A stretch of 64,000 nt of DNA from Ogataea parapolymorpha DL-1 (Eukaryota; Ascomycota; Pichiomycetes; Pichiales; Pichiaceae). Positions 19,330 to 28,625 of this stretch are shown here, in pieces. The position numbers and the translations under genes are program-made. The DNA is taken from positions 124,001-188,000 of the forward strand of contig NC_027861.1 in NCBI RefSeq assembly GCF_000187245.1, given 5' to 3'. Below the pieces are notes generated by a model. It searched no databases. It was not told the origin of the DNA and saw only the letters and a list, made by a program, of their open reading frames with translations. Position 1 is the stretch's first letter, and each line of letters starts with the position of its first letter.

Positions 19330-19938
19330 CTAAGCACGCTTTGCCTTGTTTTCGTCTTTGGCGAGCTGTCGTGTTTCAAGCGCACGTTGCGTAAACTCGG
19401 GATCAATGAAGCTTATGAGTGTCGGTAGCAGGGCAATCAATGCCATTGCAGCTAGCACAAGACCTAGGATTGGATACTGTTGGAAAAGTCCCCAGAAGGG
19501 GATCATTTTCAGGATGCCTGCCGTTTGGTCTTCGTCTGCAAACGACTTGATGACAATTGACTCGCTAGTAAAGTTTAACTTGTTTTGAAGCGGAACCGGA
19601 TTGTCAGTAGCGGCGATTCCGGGGTACACTTCAAAGACTTCGAAATCACCATTGACCTCGACACGGAAGAAGTTGGTCTTTGAGAGAGCAAAGTCAAGCG
19701 ACCGTAACACAAATGAGTAGTTACCGGGCTCTAGATCTATCGTGGAGAACTCTCCGCGTCGATCAAGACGGCACCTTGTGCTCCACGTCTCATTAGACAA
19801 AGACACCCAGACTCGCGCAGGATCCGCCAAGGACTCCTGGGGCAAGTCCAGCTTGCCTGAGATGACCAAGGCATTGAGAACAGAGGTGAAAAGCGCAAAA
19901 AAGAAAATCGGGTATTTGATCGCTTGCATCACGAGCAT
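19330..19938 (-). CDS. SOP4: ER membrane complex subunit EMC7/Sop4-like
   Basis: A 202-residue type I membrane protein. It has a hydrophobic signal peptide (IKYPIFFFALFTSVLNALVISG), a luminal beta-sandwich (EMC7 beta domain) with RVWVSLSNETWSTRCRLD and GEFSTIDLEPGNYSFVL, two possible N-glycosylation sites in that part, a transmembrane segment near 155-177 (PILGLVLAAMALIALLPTLI) and a short basic cytosolic tail. EMC7 is a peripheral luminal-facing part of the EMC insertase; the yeast homolog is Sop4. An alternative ATG three codons in (19929) would also give a complete signal peptide. It lies 136 bases upstream of the transporter on the same strand, a pairing also seen in S. cerevisiae. Confidence 0.85.
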   Translation of the reverse strand: MLVMQAIKYPIFFFALFTSVLNALVISGKLDLPQESLADPARVWVSLSNETWSTRCRLDRRGEFSTIDLEPGNYSFVLRSLDFALSKTNFFRVEVNGDFEVFEVYPGIAATDNPVPLQNKLNFTSESIVIKSFADEDQTAGILKMIPFWGLFQQYPILGLVLAAMALIALLPTLISFIDPEFTQRALETRQLAKDENKAKRA

Positions 19939-20121
19939 ATAAAAAGGAGAATTTTTCGTTCATTTTTTTCTCATACTCATTATATCAGAAAAGGTATATA
20001 TTGTAGGGAGGTTAATGCCCCACCCAGATTGTCTCCCTCTACAACCTTTTCGAGAACGATATGATCTTGAATACATTGTTTCTAGAGCGTTCTAGAGACC
20101 TCGTTGAGAGATCAGACATAT

Positions 20122-21622
20122 TTAGAACCCAAAGTTGTTTTTGGAGTAGTTCATAGGAGGAATATTAGGATGGTCGACATGAGTGAAGGTTGCATACTCC
20201 ACCTTATATTCATCATCTTTGAGCGTAAAGTTAACCACTGCGCCCAAGTTCCCCTGCATATCACAGTAGTTTGGTGCGCTGAACACCGTCACCAGTTTGC
20301 CGTCGTGTTCTATTTCGTAACCTCCCATACGAACCTCGTGAGACCGAATGATTGCCTTGAGCTTGTTGCGCTCACAGAAATCTGCCGTGACGTCCGGACC
20401 AAACTGCATTCCAATTCCTCTTTTGGAAGCGGATCTTCCCTTGCTTTCCTGGGGGTCCGTCCACAAAAGTTCCATCTCAATCCCTTCCTTCGGAGGTTGT
20501 TTGCTCTTGAACCGATCGATCTTTCTTATGTCGTCCAAAGTGACGTTGTCAGAAGAAAACAGACCACCATGCATGACAAGATACTCTTGGCCAATTAGAG
20601 AGGCATACGGCAGGGAATTAAAGGACTCGCTGAAACACGAAAATAGTTTCTCGCTGTACTTGTACTTGCACTCGTCCTCAAAACCGTACACTTTGTTCAT
20701 ATCGTTCGTCTCGTGGTTTCCTCTGTTTATGTAGATGTTTTGAGGATACAGCAATTTCAACGAGTACAATAAAAATGCAACCTCGCAGGACCATGAGCCG
20801 CGGTCCACAAAGTCTCCATTAAACAGATAAATGTGGTCCTTCCCGACTTTTCCAAAACGTTTGAATAGGTTCAGCACATCGTAAAATTGACCATGGGTAT
20901 CTCCACAAACGGTGATCTTCTTCGCTTCTTCCAACTGTAGCTCCTTAGCAGCAGTGGCAGGCCGCTTGAGACCAAACTCGACCATCGGAGGCTGCTCCTT
21001 GAAAATTTCGTTCGCAGCAGCTACAATGGCGAAGGCGTGTTTCTTGGGGATCTTGCCTCCCTTACGGAACAAGTCCACCATGTTAGAGATATATTCCTGC
21101 GTCATCGAAACGCACACTCGTTTGTCTTCCACTTTGATATCCAGGTCAGGACCTTGGTAGCTACTTTCAACGGTGAATGCATCAAGGTTGATACTGGCTA
21201 TTGTAGAGCCCTTTTCCTCCACAGCAATGGCCTTCTCAAACTTGATCTGATTGATGATTCTTACCAGCTGTTTTTCCAATAGCTGGGCATTTTTGTCGGA
21301 AGGTGCCCTCGAAAGAACGATCCTGACGTCCGAGAGAGATTTTTTTGTATTCCAAAATCGCACTGTAGGCCACCGCACGTCTATAATATGCCTTGAGGTA
21401 ATTTTTGTCCAACTTTATCGCCTGGTTTGCGTCTTCGATAGCTAAACCATAGTTTTCAAGTTTTATTTGGGCCTGCGCTCTGTTGGAGTATAAAATCGCC
21501 GTGGGGAAGATGTCTATCGCTTGGGTATACAACTCGATGGCTTTGTCAAAGTTGTTGCTCTTCAGCTCTTGGTTTCCCAAGTTTTTGAGCTCGGTAGACC
21601 GTTCTTCCAGTTTTGGATCCAT
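20122..21622 (-). CDS. PPT1: Serine/threonine phosphatase PP5 (PPT1), split by a one-base frameshift
   Basis: The N-terminal part (MDPKLEERSTELKNLGNQ, from 21622) is a TPR region for Hsp90 binding. The rest is a PPP phosphatase with GDTHGQFYD, GDFVDRG, RGNHET, MHGG and the closing SAPNYCDMQGNLGAVV motifs. The two parts are in different frames and meet at a run of seven A (coding strand; T7 at 21340-21346), right after ILEY. With six A the frame would be continuous, giving about 499 residues, the usual PP5 length. No intron signals are present at the junction. It could be an assembly error, a recent mutation, or recoding/slippage. The phosphatase half retains all metal ligands and motifs and shows no other damage, which argues against an old pseudogene. 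Confidence 0.88.
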
Positions 21623-21706
21623 GTGTAAATGGAAAATCAGGGACACTACAAAAGTTGCAAAATCTTGCAAAATTATTCCTCAGATAAATTATTTATTTTC
21701 CTGGGG

Positions 21707-23083
21707 CTATTTAACACGAACACTATAATTATCTCCGCTTCGTGTAATATACCGCACGTATGGGTAACTCTGGTAGTGCATTTTAGGCTCGTTGATCTTC
21801 AGGTACCGTATTTGGAGCCCGCTGGTCACAAACCCTTGCATCTCGAACCTGAGGTTGACTGGTCTCTTTTTGAAGTTCTCCAAGCTAGTGGCATCGTGGA
21901 CGGACGGAAGCAAGAGCTCTGCAATCATCACATACTCTTTGCCGCCGTCAATCCTCTTGAATTTCCACAAGACGACAGACTCGCTAGGTATGTATTTGAT
22001 GGAGCCCTTGTTATAATGGAATTTGGGCGAGTCAACGTCCTCGGGGACTGGAATGCGGATTTCTAGTCTGTTGGCACTGATCTTGCTTTTGTAATTTGCC
22101 CTCACCTTTATCATAATCTCTATTCTAGTGTTGGAATGGTTTTTCATTTTGTAGTCAATCATGAATAATGGCTTCAAGGTATGCGAATGGACACGGTAGT
22201 TCATCAGCTCAAACTCACCGTCAGGTGGAATGAAAGAGACCATCCTGTCAGTCTCAAACTTCGACAGCCTCACACATTGATGGAACTTAACGTCCTCCAC
22301 CTCTATACCCTTGGTGCTGTTGGAATCTCTAGTTTCACCCCTGATCGAGCTCAGACCGCTATTTAGGAAACGGTCGTTCAGGCCCAGAACGAGCTCGGGC
22401 ATTCCAGAAAGATAAGATTTGAGTTTGATGGCTCCATGGATCTCGGAGCTCAGCATTTGTCCCTTTGCATTGATGAGCATGTCAATGGACTCGATAACAT
22501 CCAAGTACGCCTCGTTCTTTTTGTAAAAGATGCCCGGAGAACGCCAGTTGACGGAGTTTGTAAGCGTGGCAGGAGGCTGTTTTGGCTGCTGATGAATTAA
22601 CGAGCCGCTCTTAGACCCGGTGGCCGTGGCAATAACATTCTCGAGCGTGAATGACTCTTGCGTAATGTATTCTTTGAGTATCTTGGTATCGGTGATCTGT
22701 GGGACTCCAAAGTCCATCATTTCATCCAACAACTCGTATATTATAGAGAAGTTGTCCCTGATCGACTCTTCCTCCAATGATTTGACATAGCTCTCCAAAA
22801 CCTTGACGAGATTGTGCAAATATGACATGATGTTGAAGACGTTGGTGTCATGGCGAGTCATGGCCAGTACGAATAGATTCTTATGCATCAAATATATGTA
22901 GTTGATGCCATTGTCGTATAACACAGGCCGTGCCGAGCCCTCGTCAAAGCTCTCGCTGTTGGTGGAATTATTGATCAGCAGGTACGGAAAGCGCTCAACT
23001 GCAGATACCGGAATGTCCCCTTTGTAATCCCTGGACAACAACGGACGGCCCTTGCTGTCGAGAAAATAAACCACAGATGCCAT
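21707..23083 (-). CDS. APM1: AP-1 clathrin adaptor mu subunit
   Basis: 458 residues from the ATG at 23083 (MASVVYFLDSKGRPLLSRDY, the typical mu start). The frame is open about 65 codons further upstream but that part is not conserved. An N-terminal longin-like domain (about 1-140, RPVLYDNGINYIYLMHKNLFVLAMTR) and a linker are followed by the mu-homology domain (about 185-458: VNWRSPGIFYKKNEAYLDVIE, LSGMPELVLGLNDR, FIPPDGEFELMNYRV, and the end YPYVRYITRSGDNYSVR). It sorts cargo between trans-Golgi and endosomes by recognising YxxPhi signals. It matches Apm1 better than Apm2, which is longer and diverged. The PPT1 start lies 84 bases beyond its stop. Confidence 0.93.
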   Translation of the reverse strand: MASVVYFLDSKGRPLLSRDYKGDIPVSAVERFPYLLINNSTNSESFDEGSARPVLYDNGINYIYLMHKNLFVLAMTRHDTNVFNIMSYLHNLVKVLESYVKSLEEESIRDNFSIIYELLDEMMDFGVPQITDTKILKEYITQESFTLENVIATATGSKSGSLIHQQPKQPPATLTNSVNWRSPGIFYKKNEAYLDVIESIDMLINAKGQMLSSEIHGAIKLKSYLSGMPELVLGLNDRFLNSGLSSIRGETRDSNSTKGIEVEDVKFHQCVRLSKFETDRMVSFIPPDGEFELMNYRVHSHTLKPLFMIDYKMKNHSNTRIEIMIKVRANYKSKISANRLEIRIPVPEDVDSPKFHYNKGSIKYIPSESVVLWKFKRIDGGKEYVMIAELLLPSVHDATSLENFKKRPVNLRFEMQGFVTSGLQIRYLKINEPKMHYQSYPYVRYITRSGDNYSVRVK

Positions 23084-23310
23084 CGCCGTTGGAATATATA
23101 TTGCTGGCCTACAAACAAAAGATATGTTTTTGCGGTGCAGAGGTGTACAAGGAGGCACTTCGCGTGTGGCAGGAAATAATAGCACCATTACAATTTCACT
23201 GTCAATTACGTAATATATTGGGTCACCGTGCTGGCGTGTGATGTAATAGTGTGGGTGATAAGCAATTATTAAACTCATAAAATATCTGGAGCCCCTGATT
23301 TCCTAAAATC

Positions 23311-24745
23311 ATGACTATTGATACTCTCACCACACCCGAAAGGTAAGTCCAAGTCTGCTCTTAATTGGCTAACAATCAGTCGGGAAACGAAAAAATACGT
23401 ATCTCAGGGAACAACCCCGAGTTTCCTTGTTCCTAGTTCCAGTTACTACAACATTAATATCACCATGAGCCACTGGCAACTCAAGGACCTTGTGTGTTCA
23501 GCGTCGAATACAAACTCTGTATATTTTCCTTCTGGAAACAACCTTATGTCTCTTGACTTGTCTCGCAAGGGCAATAGGGGTTCCAAGTGCCTTAAGTCTG
23601 TCACCAAGTTTGAGACTTCTCCACGATGTCTGAAGGAAAAAGACGACCTGATTGCTGTCGGAGGAGTTGTCAGTGCAACACCTCAAGGAGTAACTCTTGG
23701 AAGCTGTCGTGGCCTTTTCGGTCTTTACACCAAGATTAACGACAGTGTTATCAACAAGAATGTGGGGACTCTGATCAATAACTGCGTTTCCCTGTACAAA
23801 GTATCCAATTCCGCATACAAGACAATTCTTTGCAACAATGATCATAACATGTATTTACTAGACGTGACTAATTACGGTCTAGCCCAGTCGCAAATGAATA
23901 TCAATGTTGGTGTTCCGCTAAACCACTCAAGCATCTCGCCAGACTCCAAAAGCATGATAGCGGTTGGGGACTCGTCAAAAGTGTTTGTGTTGCATTCTGA
24001 CGAAAATATGGCAGACATCAAGGGACAGCAGAGCATATCAACAAACTATCTGTGCGGGATATCTACCGACTGGAGCTCCTCTGGAATGCAATTCAGTGTG
24101 TGCTTCCAGGATGGGGCAAACCTAGTGTACGATATCAGACGCCAAGACCACGCCCTTCACGAAATTCACTCTACAAGACTTGACGCAAGTGGCGACTTCA
24201 GAGTCTGTAAATTCAGTGGTGGTACCGAAGATTTATTATTTATTTCCGAACATCAGGGACGTGTGCATGTCGTGGATACTAGAGATTATTCGAAACACCA
24301 GGTGATTCTGCTTCCAAGGGTTTTGCATGATTCCGAAGCATCCACATACAATCAGCCGATCGTCAAGTCCGTAGAGGAGGTGCTCGCCCTCGACGCAGCA
24401 CATCTTGACCAGGCCAACTCGCAGAGTTCTGGACTCCGCTTGGGCCAGCGTCCCCCAATGCGTTCAATTCTTAACGACAGGGCAAACCAGCCCCGCCGGT
24501 TCCAGTACGACACGACCGACGAGCCCACACCGCGTCATTTCGAGAGTCCTCAACATTTCATTGGAGAAGTCACGTTAGACGAGGACACCGTGCAATATCT
24601 CGATAGCAGTGTCGAGATCTGCGGGCTAGACGTCTCGCGGGTCCACGACAGTAGCTCACTGGTCATTGGCAGTGAAGAAGGGCTTATTCACTGGGGCATC
24701 GATTCTTGGAAACGGAGATGCTTCCCTTCATTTGAAATGTTTTGA
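23311..24745 (+). CDS. GID11: GID11-like WD40/DUF2415 protein, two exons
   Basis: Exon 1 is 23311-23342 (MTIDTLTTPE + 2 bases) and exon 2 is 23380-24745, giving 465 residues. Exon 2 reads through YYNINITMSHWQLKDLVC, a beta-propeller body, and the DUF2415-type block LLFISEHQGRVHVVDTRDYSKHQVI, then ends CGLDVSR...SEEGLIHWGIDSWKRRCF. This is the family of yeast YLR149C, named Gid11, a substrate receptor of the GID ubiquitin ligase for proteins with N-terminal Thr and similar residues. The protein is much shorter than Ylr149c (about 730). The alternative without splicing is a start at the internal ATG 23465, which would remove conserved N-terminal residues. It converges on TAF10 with 50 bases between. 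Confidence 0.78.
23343..23379 (+). other. 37-nt spliceosomal intron in the GID11-like gene
   Basis: GTAAGT donor, GCTAAC branch point at 23368-23373 and a CAG acceptor seven bases after the branch adenosine. Removal joins ATG-led exon 1 to the long frame at Ser-Arg-Glu. The length is not a multiple of three. Confidence 0.75.
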
Positions 24746-24795
24746 TGAGGATAGTGTTTTTTTTTTATATTCATAACTCGCTTTCGCTCGCGCAA

Positions 24796-25476
24796 TCACC
24801 TGTAGAACTGTGGTCTGTTGATATTGAGGCCGTACTCATCTAGAGCGCTGCTGAGATCGTCGATCGTCAAGGTAACTTTCTGGTTGTGCTGTTGGTTACC
24901 TCCACTTAATGCCGTACTTGACTGGCCTTCGCCTGCAGACCCAGAAGCCCCCTGAACACCGTTTTCCACCGATTCATCCGGTGCATTTGCCATGTTTGAT
25001 GTCGCCATCATCAGGGCACGGGCCCTGACGTGTGGATTGGACGAGTTATACACCGCTGTGTTCGATCTGATTCGGGAATACTCGTATGCGTCGGTAGCAA
25101 TGTCACTCACAAACTTCTGTGTCGCCAGCGCCAGAAGCCTTTTGATCTTCACGTTCGATGTTTGAAACCCATTTTTGGCCAGATAGTAGTCCGTGACACT
25201 GTCTGGGATGATCGGTGTGAACTCCTCGTCGTCCATCATTTGCAGCACCTCTTCCAGCGTCTTGTCACTTCTGGTGAGGTCAGGGAACTGGGGCAAAATG
25301 GGAGGCATTTTCGCCAAGGCTGGGTCCTCTTCCTGTTCCTGGTTGTGTTGCTCTTCGTGGGGATTGTTTCCCATGTCTTCATTCATTTCTTCATCCAATT
25401 GGTCGTCGTCACCGAGCTCCTCTACGTCTTGAGCACTGAACAGGTTGCCCTGTTGATCTGGATGTTCGTCACTCAT
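24796..25476 (-). CDS. TAF10: TFIID/SAGA subunit TAF10
   Basis: 226 residues. A disordered acidic N-terminus (about 1-65) precedes the TAF10 histone fold: [37 protein letters not shown], then [26 protein letters not shown]. These blocks are nearly invariant from yeast to man. A Gly/Ser/Gln-rich loop follows, then the last helix [17 protein letters not shown]. It pairs with TAF3/TAF8 in TFIID and with SPT7 in SAGA. The start at 25476 is the first ATG. The oppositely oriented GLR1 begins 93 bases away, so the two genes share a very short divergent promoter. Confidence 0.95.
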   Translation of the reverse strand: MSDEHPDQQGNLFSAQDVEELGDDDQLDEEMNEDMGNNPHEEQHNQEQEEDPALAKMPPILPQFPDLTRSDKTLEEVLQMMDDEEFTPIIPDSVTDYYLAKNGFQTSNVKIKRLLALATQKFVSDIATDAYEYSRIRSNTAVYNSSNPHVRARALMMATSNMANAPDESVENGVQGASGSAGEGQSSTALSGGNQQHNQKVTLTIDDLSSALDEYGLNINRPQFYR

Positions 25477-25569
25477 GGCTTATAAATGGGGATTAACAAT
25501 GAAGAACAAAACACAATAGTCGTTGAAAAACAATTTTTTTATTTGAAATTGCGACCTCATAAAAAAAGT

Positions 25570-26973
25570 ATGCTAAAAAGAATGCGTTCTCATTATCAAT
25601 ATTTGGTCATTGGAGGAGGTTCTGGAGGTGTTGCCTCGGCCAGAAGAGCTGCCAAACATGGAGCCTCTACCCTGCTCATTGAATCCAAGCAAATGGGAGG
25701 TACCTGTGTCAACGTTGGGTGTGTTCCAAAGAAAGTGATGTGGTACGCCTCCGACATGGCTGCGAAGATCAGACTTGCCAAGGACTACGGTTTTGAGAGC
25801 GTTGATGCCTCGCTTGCGGACAGCTTTAATTGGGCAAGTTTCAAGGCCAAAAGAGACGCCTACATCAAGAGACTCAATGGAATTTACGAGCGCAACTTGA
25901 CCAAGGAAGGTGTGGACTACTTGTTTGGTTTTGCGAGATTCACCGATGATGGCAAGGTCGAAGTCGTCCACAACGAAGACAAGTCAAAGGTGTCCACATT
26001 CACTGCCGATCACATCCTGATTGCTACCGGAGGGACTCCTGTCTTTCCAAGCAAAATCCCAGGTTATGAACTCGGCATTTCCTCGGATGGATTTTTCGAG
26101 CTGGAAACACAACCAAAGAGAGTCGCTGTCGTGGGTGCCGGATACATCGGTGTGGAGCTTGCCGGAGTTTTCAATGGTTTGGGCTCAGAAACTCACTTGA
26201 TCATTAGAGGTGACACTGTTTTGCGCAAATTTGACACAATCATCCAGAATACGATTACTGACCATTACGTCAAGGAGGAAATCAATGTCCACAAGCAGTC
26301 GCAGGTGACCAAAATTGAAAGACTCGAAGACGGTTCTAAGAAGGTGACCCTGAATGATGAGTCAAGCATCGTTGTTGACGAGCTGATCTGGACCATTGGT
26401 AGAAAGTCGCTTATCGATTTGGATGTGCACAAGATTGGCCTCAAGCTCAACTCCAAGGACCAGGTCATTGTCAACGAGTACCAGGAAACTAACGTTAAGA
26501 ACGTGTACTCACTGGGAGACGTTGTTGGCAAAGTTGAGCTGACTCCCGTGGCCATCGCTACTGGCCGCAAGCTCTCAAACAGATTATTTGGACCAGAGGT
26601 GTTCAGAACTCAGAAACAGGACTTTGACAACGTGCCTTCTGTCATCTTCTCCCATCCTGAAGCTGGCTCGATTGGTCTCAGCGAGAAGGATGCTATCGAG
26701 AAGTACGGAGAAGACGACATCAAAGTCTACCAGTCCAAGTTTACATCGATGTTCTACGCCATGTCTGAGCACAAATCTCCAACCGCGTACAAGCTTGTCT
26801 GTGTCAAGAGCCAAAACGAAAAGGTTGTTGGGTTGCACATTGTTGGAGACGCGTCGTCCGAGATTCTTCAAGGGTTCGGGGTGGCCATCAAGATGGGAGC
26901 AACCAAGGCCAACTTTGACGACTGCGTGGCTATTCACCCAACGTCCGCAGAGGAACTTGTCACCATGGTTTAA
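25570..26973 (+). CDS. GLR1: Glutathione reductase
   Basis: 467 residues from ATG 25570 ([20 protein letters not shown]). NADPH-dependent FAD disulfide oxidoreductase that reduces GSSG. Seen: the FAD-binding [14 protein letters not shown], redox-active [13 protein letters not shown] (Cys-x4-Cys), an NADPH-binding [11 protein letters not shown], the second FAD motif VYSLGDV, and the C-terminal His-Glu pair in [10 protein letters not shown]. Starts are ambiguous: an in-frame ATG at 25486 would add 28 residues but lies only ten bases from the TAF10 ATG, and an ATG at 25582 removes the first four residues. In S. cerevisiae, alternative starts give mitochondrial and cytosolic forms, and a similar scheme is possible here. 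It converges on NMA1. Confidence 0.95.
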   Translation: MLKRMRSHYQYLVIGGGSGGVASARRAAKHGASTLLIESKQMGGTCVNVGCVPKKVMWYASDMAAKIRLAKDYGFESVDASLADSFNWASFKAKRDAYIKRLNGIYERNLTKEGVDYLFGFARFTDDGKVEVVHNEDKSKVSTFTADHILIATGGTPVFPSKIPGYELGISSDGFFELETQPKRVAVVGAGYIGVELAGVFNGLGSETHLIIRGDTVLRKFDTIIQNTITDHYVKEEINVHKQSQVTKIERLEDGSKKVTLNDESSIVVDELIWTIGRKSLIDLDVHKIGLKLNSKDQVIVNEYQETNVKNVYSLGDVVGKVELTPVAIATGRKLSNRLFGPEVFRTQKQDFDNVPSVIFSHPEAGSIGLSEKDAIEKYGEDDIKVYQSKFTSMFYAMSEHKSPTAYKLVCVKSQNEKVVGLHIVGDASSEILQGFGVAIKMGATKANFDDCVAIHPTSAEELVTMV

Positions 26974-27017
26974 TTAGATGCTAGAGAGATTTATTCGGAA
27001 TATTTAAGTTCTCGGTC

Positions 27018-28268
27018 TCAGTCTTTGGGCTCCATTACCTGCTTCACCGGCTCGCTGTCGTTCACATACAGTTTGTGTTCCTGGATGTACCGGATAACGG
27101 AGTTGGGCAATAAGTACTGGACGCTCATATTTCTCCTCAAAAACAGTCGCACCTTGGTAGAACTGATATCGTTGTAGATCAGTTGCTTGATCACCAATAT
27201 GTTTTTGCGATGTTCGTACATGATGTCGTGACTGAGCAAGAAGGACCTCACATCCGACCCGGTGCGCTCAACAATGAGACATCCGTAGTTGCCGAGGATA
27301 TGGTGCAGATCCTGATCTGCCCACACATTTGGCTCGCCCATGGACTCAATCAGGTCGCCACCAGCCAGCAGCATGATCTTGACGCCTGTTTTCTCTGTGC
27401 TGCTCTTATATTTGTACACTCCACCCCTTTTAATGTTGATTTCCTCGTTGAAATGATCCAACACCAAGGCTGTTCGCGTGTATTTGGGCTGCAGGGACTC
27501 CCAGGCGTCGACCATCAGCCACGAGGATGTGCGCTCGCAGCCAAGTTCGCACATGCGCACCCGATGATGGGACGGCGCAAGGCCTGGTTTCTTGTAATTG
27601 TCCGAAACCGGAGAATAATACCCTCCGATGACCTCGAACCTGGTATACTCTCTGACGGCATCCAAGGCCATTTCGAACATTCGCAGATGCAAGTACGTGA
27701 TCGGCGAAAATGAGCCACACGCCACTATTACCAAAGGATACTTGTTTGGCTCAGATAATCGTGTTCTCAGACGATGTGTAGGGAACTTGTACTCTTCAAG
27801 GCTCTTAGACTGTCGCTGTATACCATGTGGAACTTCCTCGAGATCCGCGATCTGGAACGAGTGCACCCTGGGCAGATTGGTGCTGGAGAAGGAGCCGGTG
27901 CGAGTCTCCTCCAGGGGCGGATAAGCGCTCTGGTCCGGCGTGGCGGAATCCTCTTCCTCTTCGCTGGAACTGAACGGCTGGAGTTCGGTTCTGGACTTGG
28001 GGATTTTGTGCTTGATGGAACTCGGAGAGCTGGATCTAGTAACGGTCTCAATTGAGAACTTGGCGTTTGAGTGGTTGTTGTTAACTGACACCGGTGGTTC
28101 ACTGGAAACACTTGTGTGATCTATAGGTTGGTCGATTGGTTCCAAGTAGTCGGCAAGGACGTATGGCTGTATGGGCCGTCTGTTCGGAATGAGAGTGGAC
28201 GAAACCGTGGGTTCCACGGGCGGATGCGTGGAAGGAGGCCTGAAATTCGGGTCCTGTGTTGGGTCCAT
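27018..28268 (-). CDS. NMA1: Nicotinamide/nicotinate mononucleotide adenylyltransferase
   Basis: 416 residues. It transfers AMP from ATP to NMN/NaMN in the last shared step of NAD+ synthesis. The first ~160 residues are low-complexity and probably disordered, as in yeast Nma1/Nma2. The catalytic core begins YPLVIVACGSFSPITYLHLRMFE (the GSF...H nucleotidyltransferase motif near residue 183), continues GGYYSPVSDNYKKPGL, MLLAGGDLIESMGEPNVW and ends with the ISSTKVRLFLRR motif near residue 370. The core is complete. S. cerevisiae has two paralogs; which one this corresponds to cannot be told. Confidence 0.93.
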   Translation of the reverse strand: MDPTQDPNFRPPSTHPPVEPTVSSTLIPNRRPIQPYVLADYLEPIDQPIDHTSVSSEPPVSVNNNHSNAKFSIETVTRSSSPSSIKHKIPKSRTELQPFSSSEEEEDSATPDQSAYPPLEETRTGSFSSTNLPRVHSFQIADLEEVPHGIQRQSKSLEEYKFPTHRLRTRLSEPNKYPLVIVACGSFSPITYLHLRMFEMALDAVREYTRFEVIGGYYSPVSDNYKKPGLAPSHHRVRMCELGCERTSSWLMVDAWESLQPKYTRTALVLDHFNEEINIKRGGVYKYKSSTEKTGVKIMLLAGGDLIESMGEPNVWADQDLHHILGNYGCLIVERTGSDVRSFLLSHDIMYEHRKNILVIKQLIYNDISSTKVRLFLRRNMSVQYLLPNSVIRYIQEHKLYVNDSEPVKQVMEPKD

Positions 28269-28625
28269 TTGGAAAAGTAATAAAAGATTGGACGCTTTTC
28301 TTGCACAGAAAAAGGCTGTGTGAGATTGATGGTTATTTTGTCGGACTAGCGAGCTTCACCCACGAAAGAAAAAGTTTTTATCGGAGAGGCTTGTGCGGAA
28401 AAAAGATAGAGCTCGGAGTGCGAGAGGGATGCTGTCGATTATTATATAGGATTCCACTGTGGCTTTGATGCTTTGACCACGGCGAAATCGGTAGATTGGT
28501 TTAAGTCTATATTCCTGGCTACTCGCGCTTATACAGCGCACCCACCATTTTCCTGCGGGGTAGCCTAGGGGTGAATGGAAAACTGATTCGGCCGTATAGG
28601 GAAAACGAGTTTAAAAAAACGGGGT
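28269..28625. other. Intergenic region between NMA1 and ORC4 (357 nt)
   Basis: It separates two genes on the minus strand and should carry the NMA1 promoter and the ORC4 3' end. It contains a short TATA-like TATATAGG near 28443. A TAGCCTAGGGG string near 28562 resembles a Pol III A box, but no B box lies at the right distance and no cloverleaf forms. No gene is evident. Confidence 0.5.

Noticed and set aside
19194..19406. Upstream in-frame extension of the SLY41-like transporter
   Set aside because: It overlaps the end of the EMC7 gene and lacks family-like sequence; the ATG at 19193 gives a normal start.
20122..21622. Explaining the PPT1 break by an intron
   Set aside because: No GT donor, branch point or AG acceptor of suitable spacing exists at the junction; the single-base homopolymer change explains it fully.
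28555..28600. Possible tRNA (A-box-like TAGCCTAGGGG and GATTCGG)
   Set aside because: The two boxes are only about 17 bases apart and no acceptor or arm pairing forms.
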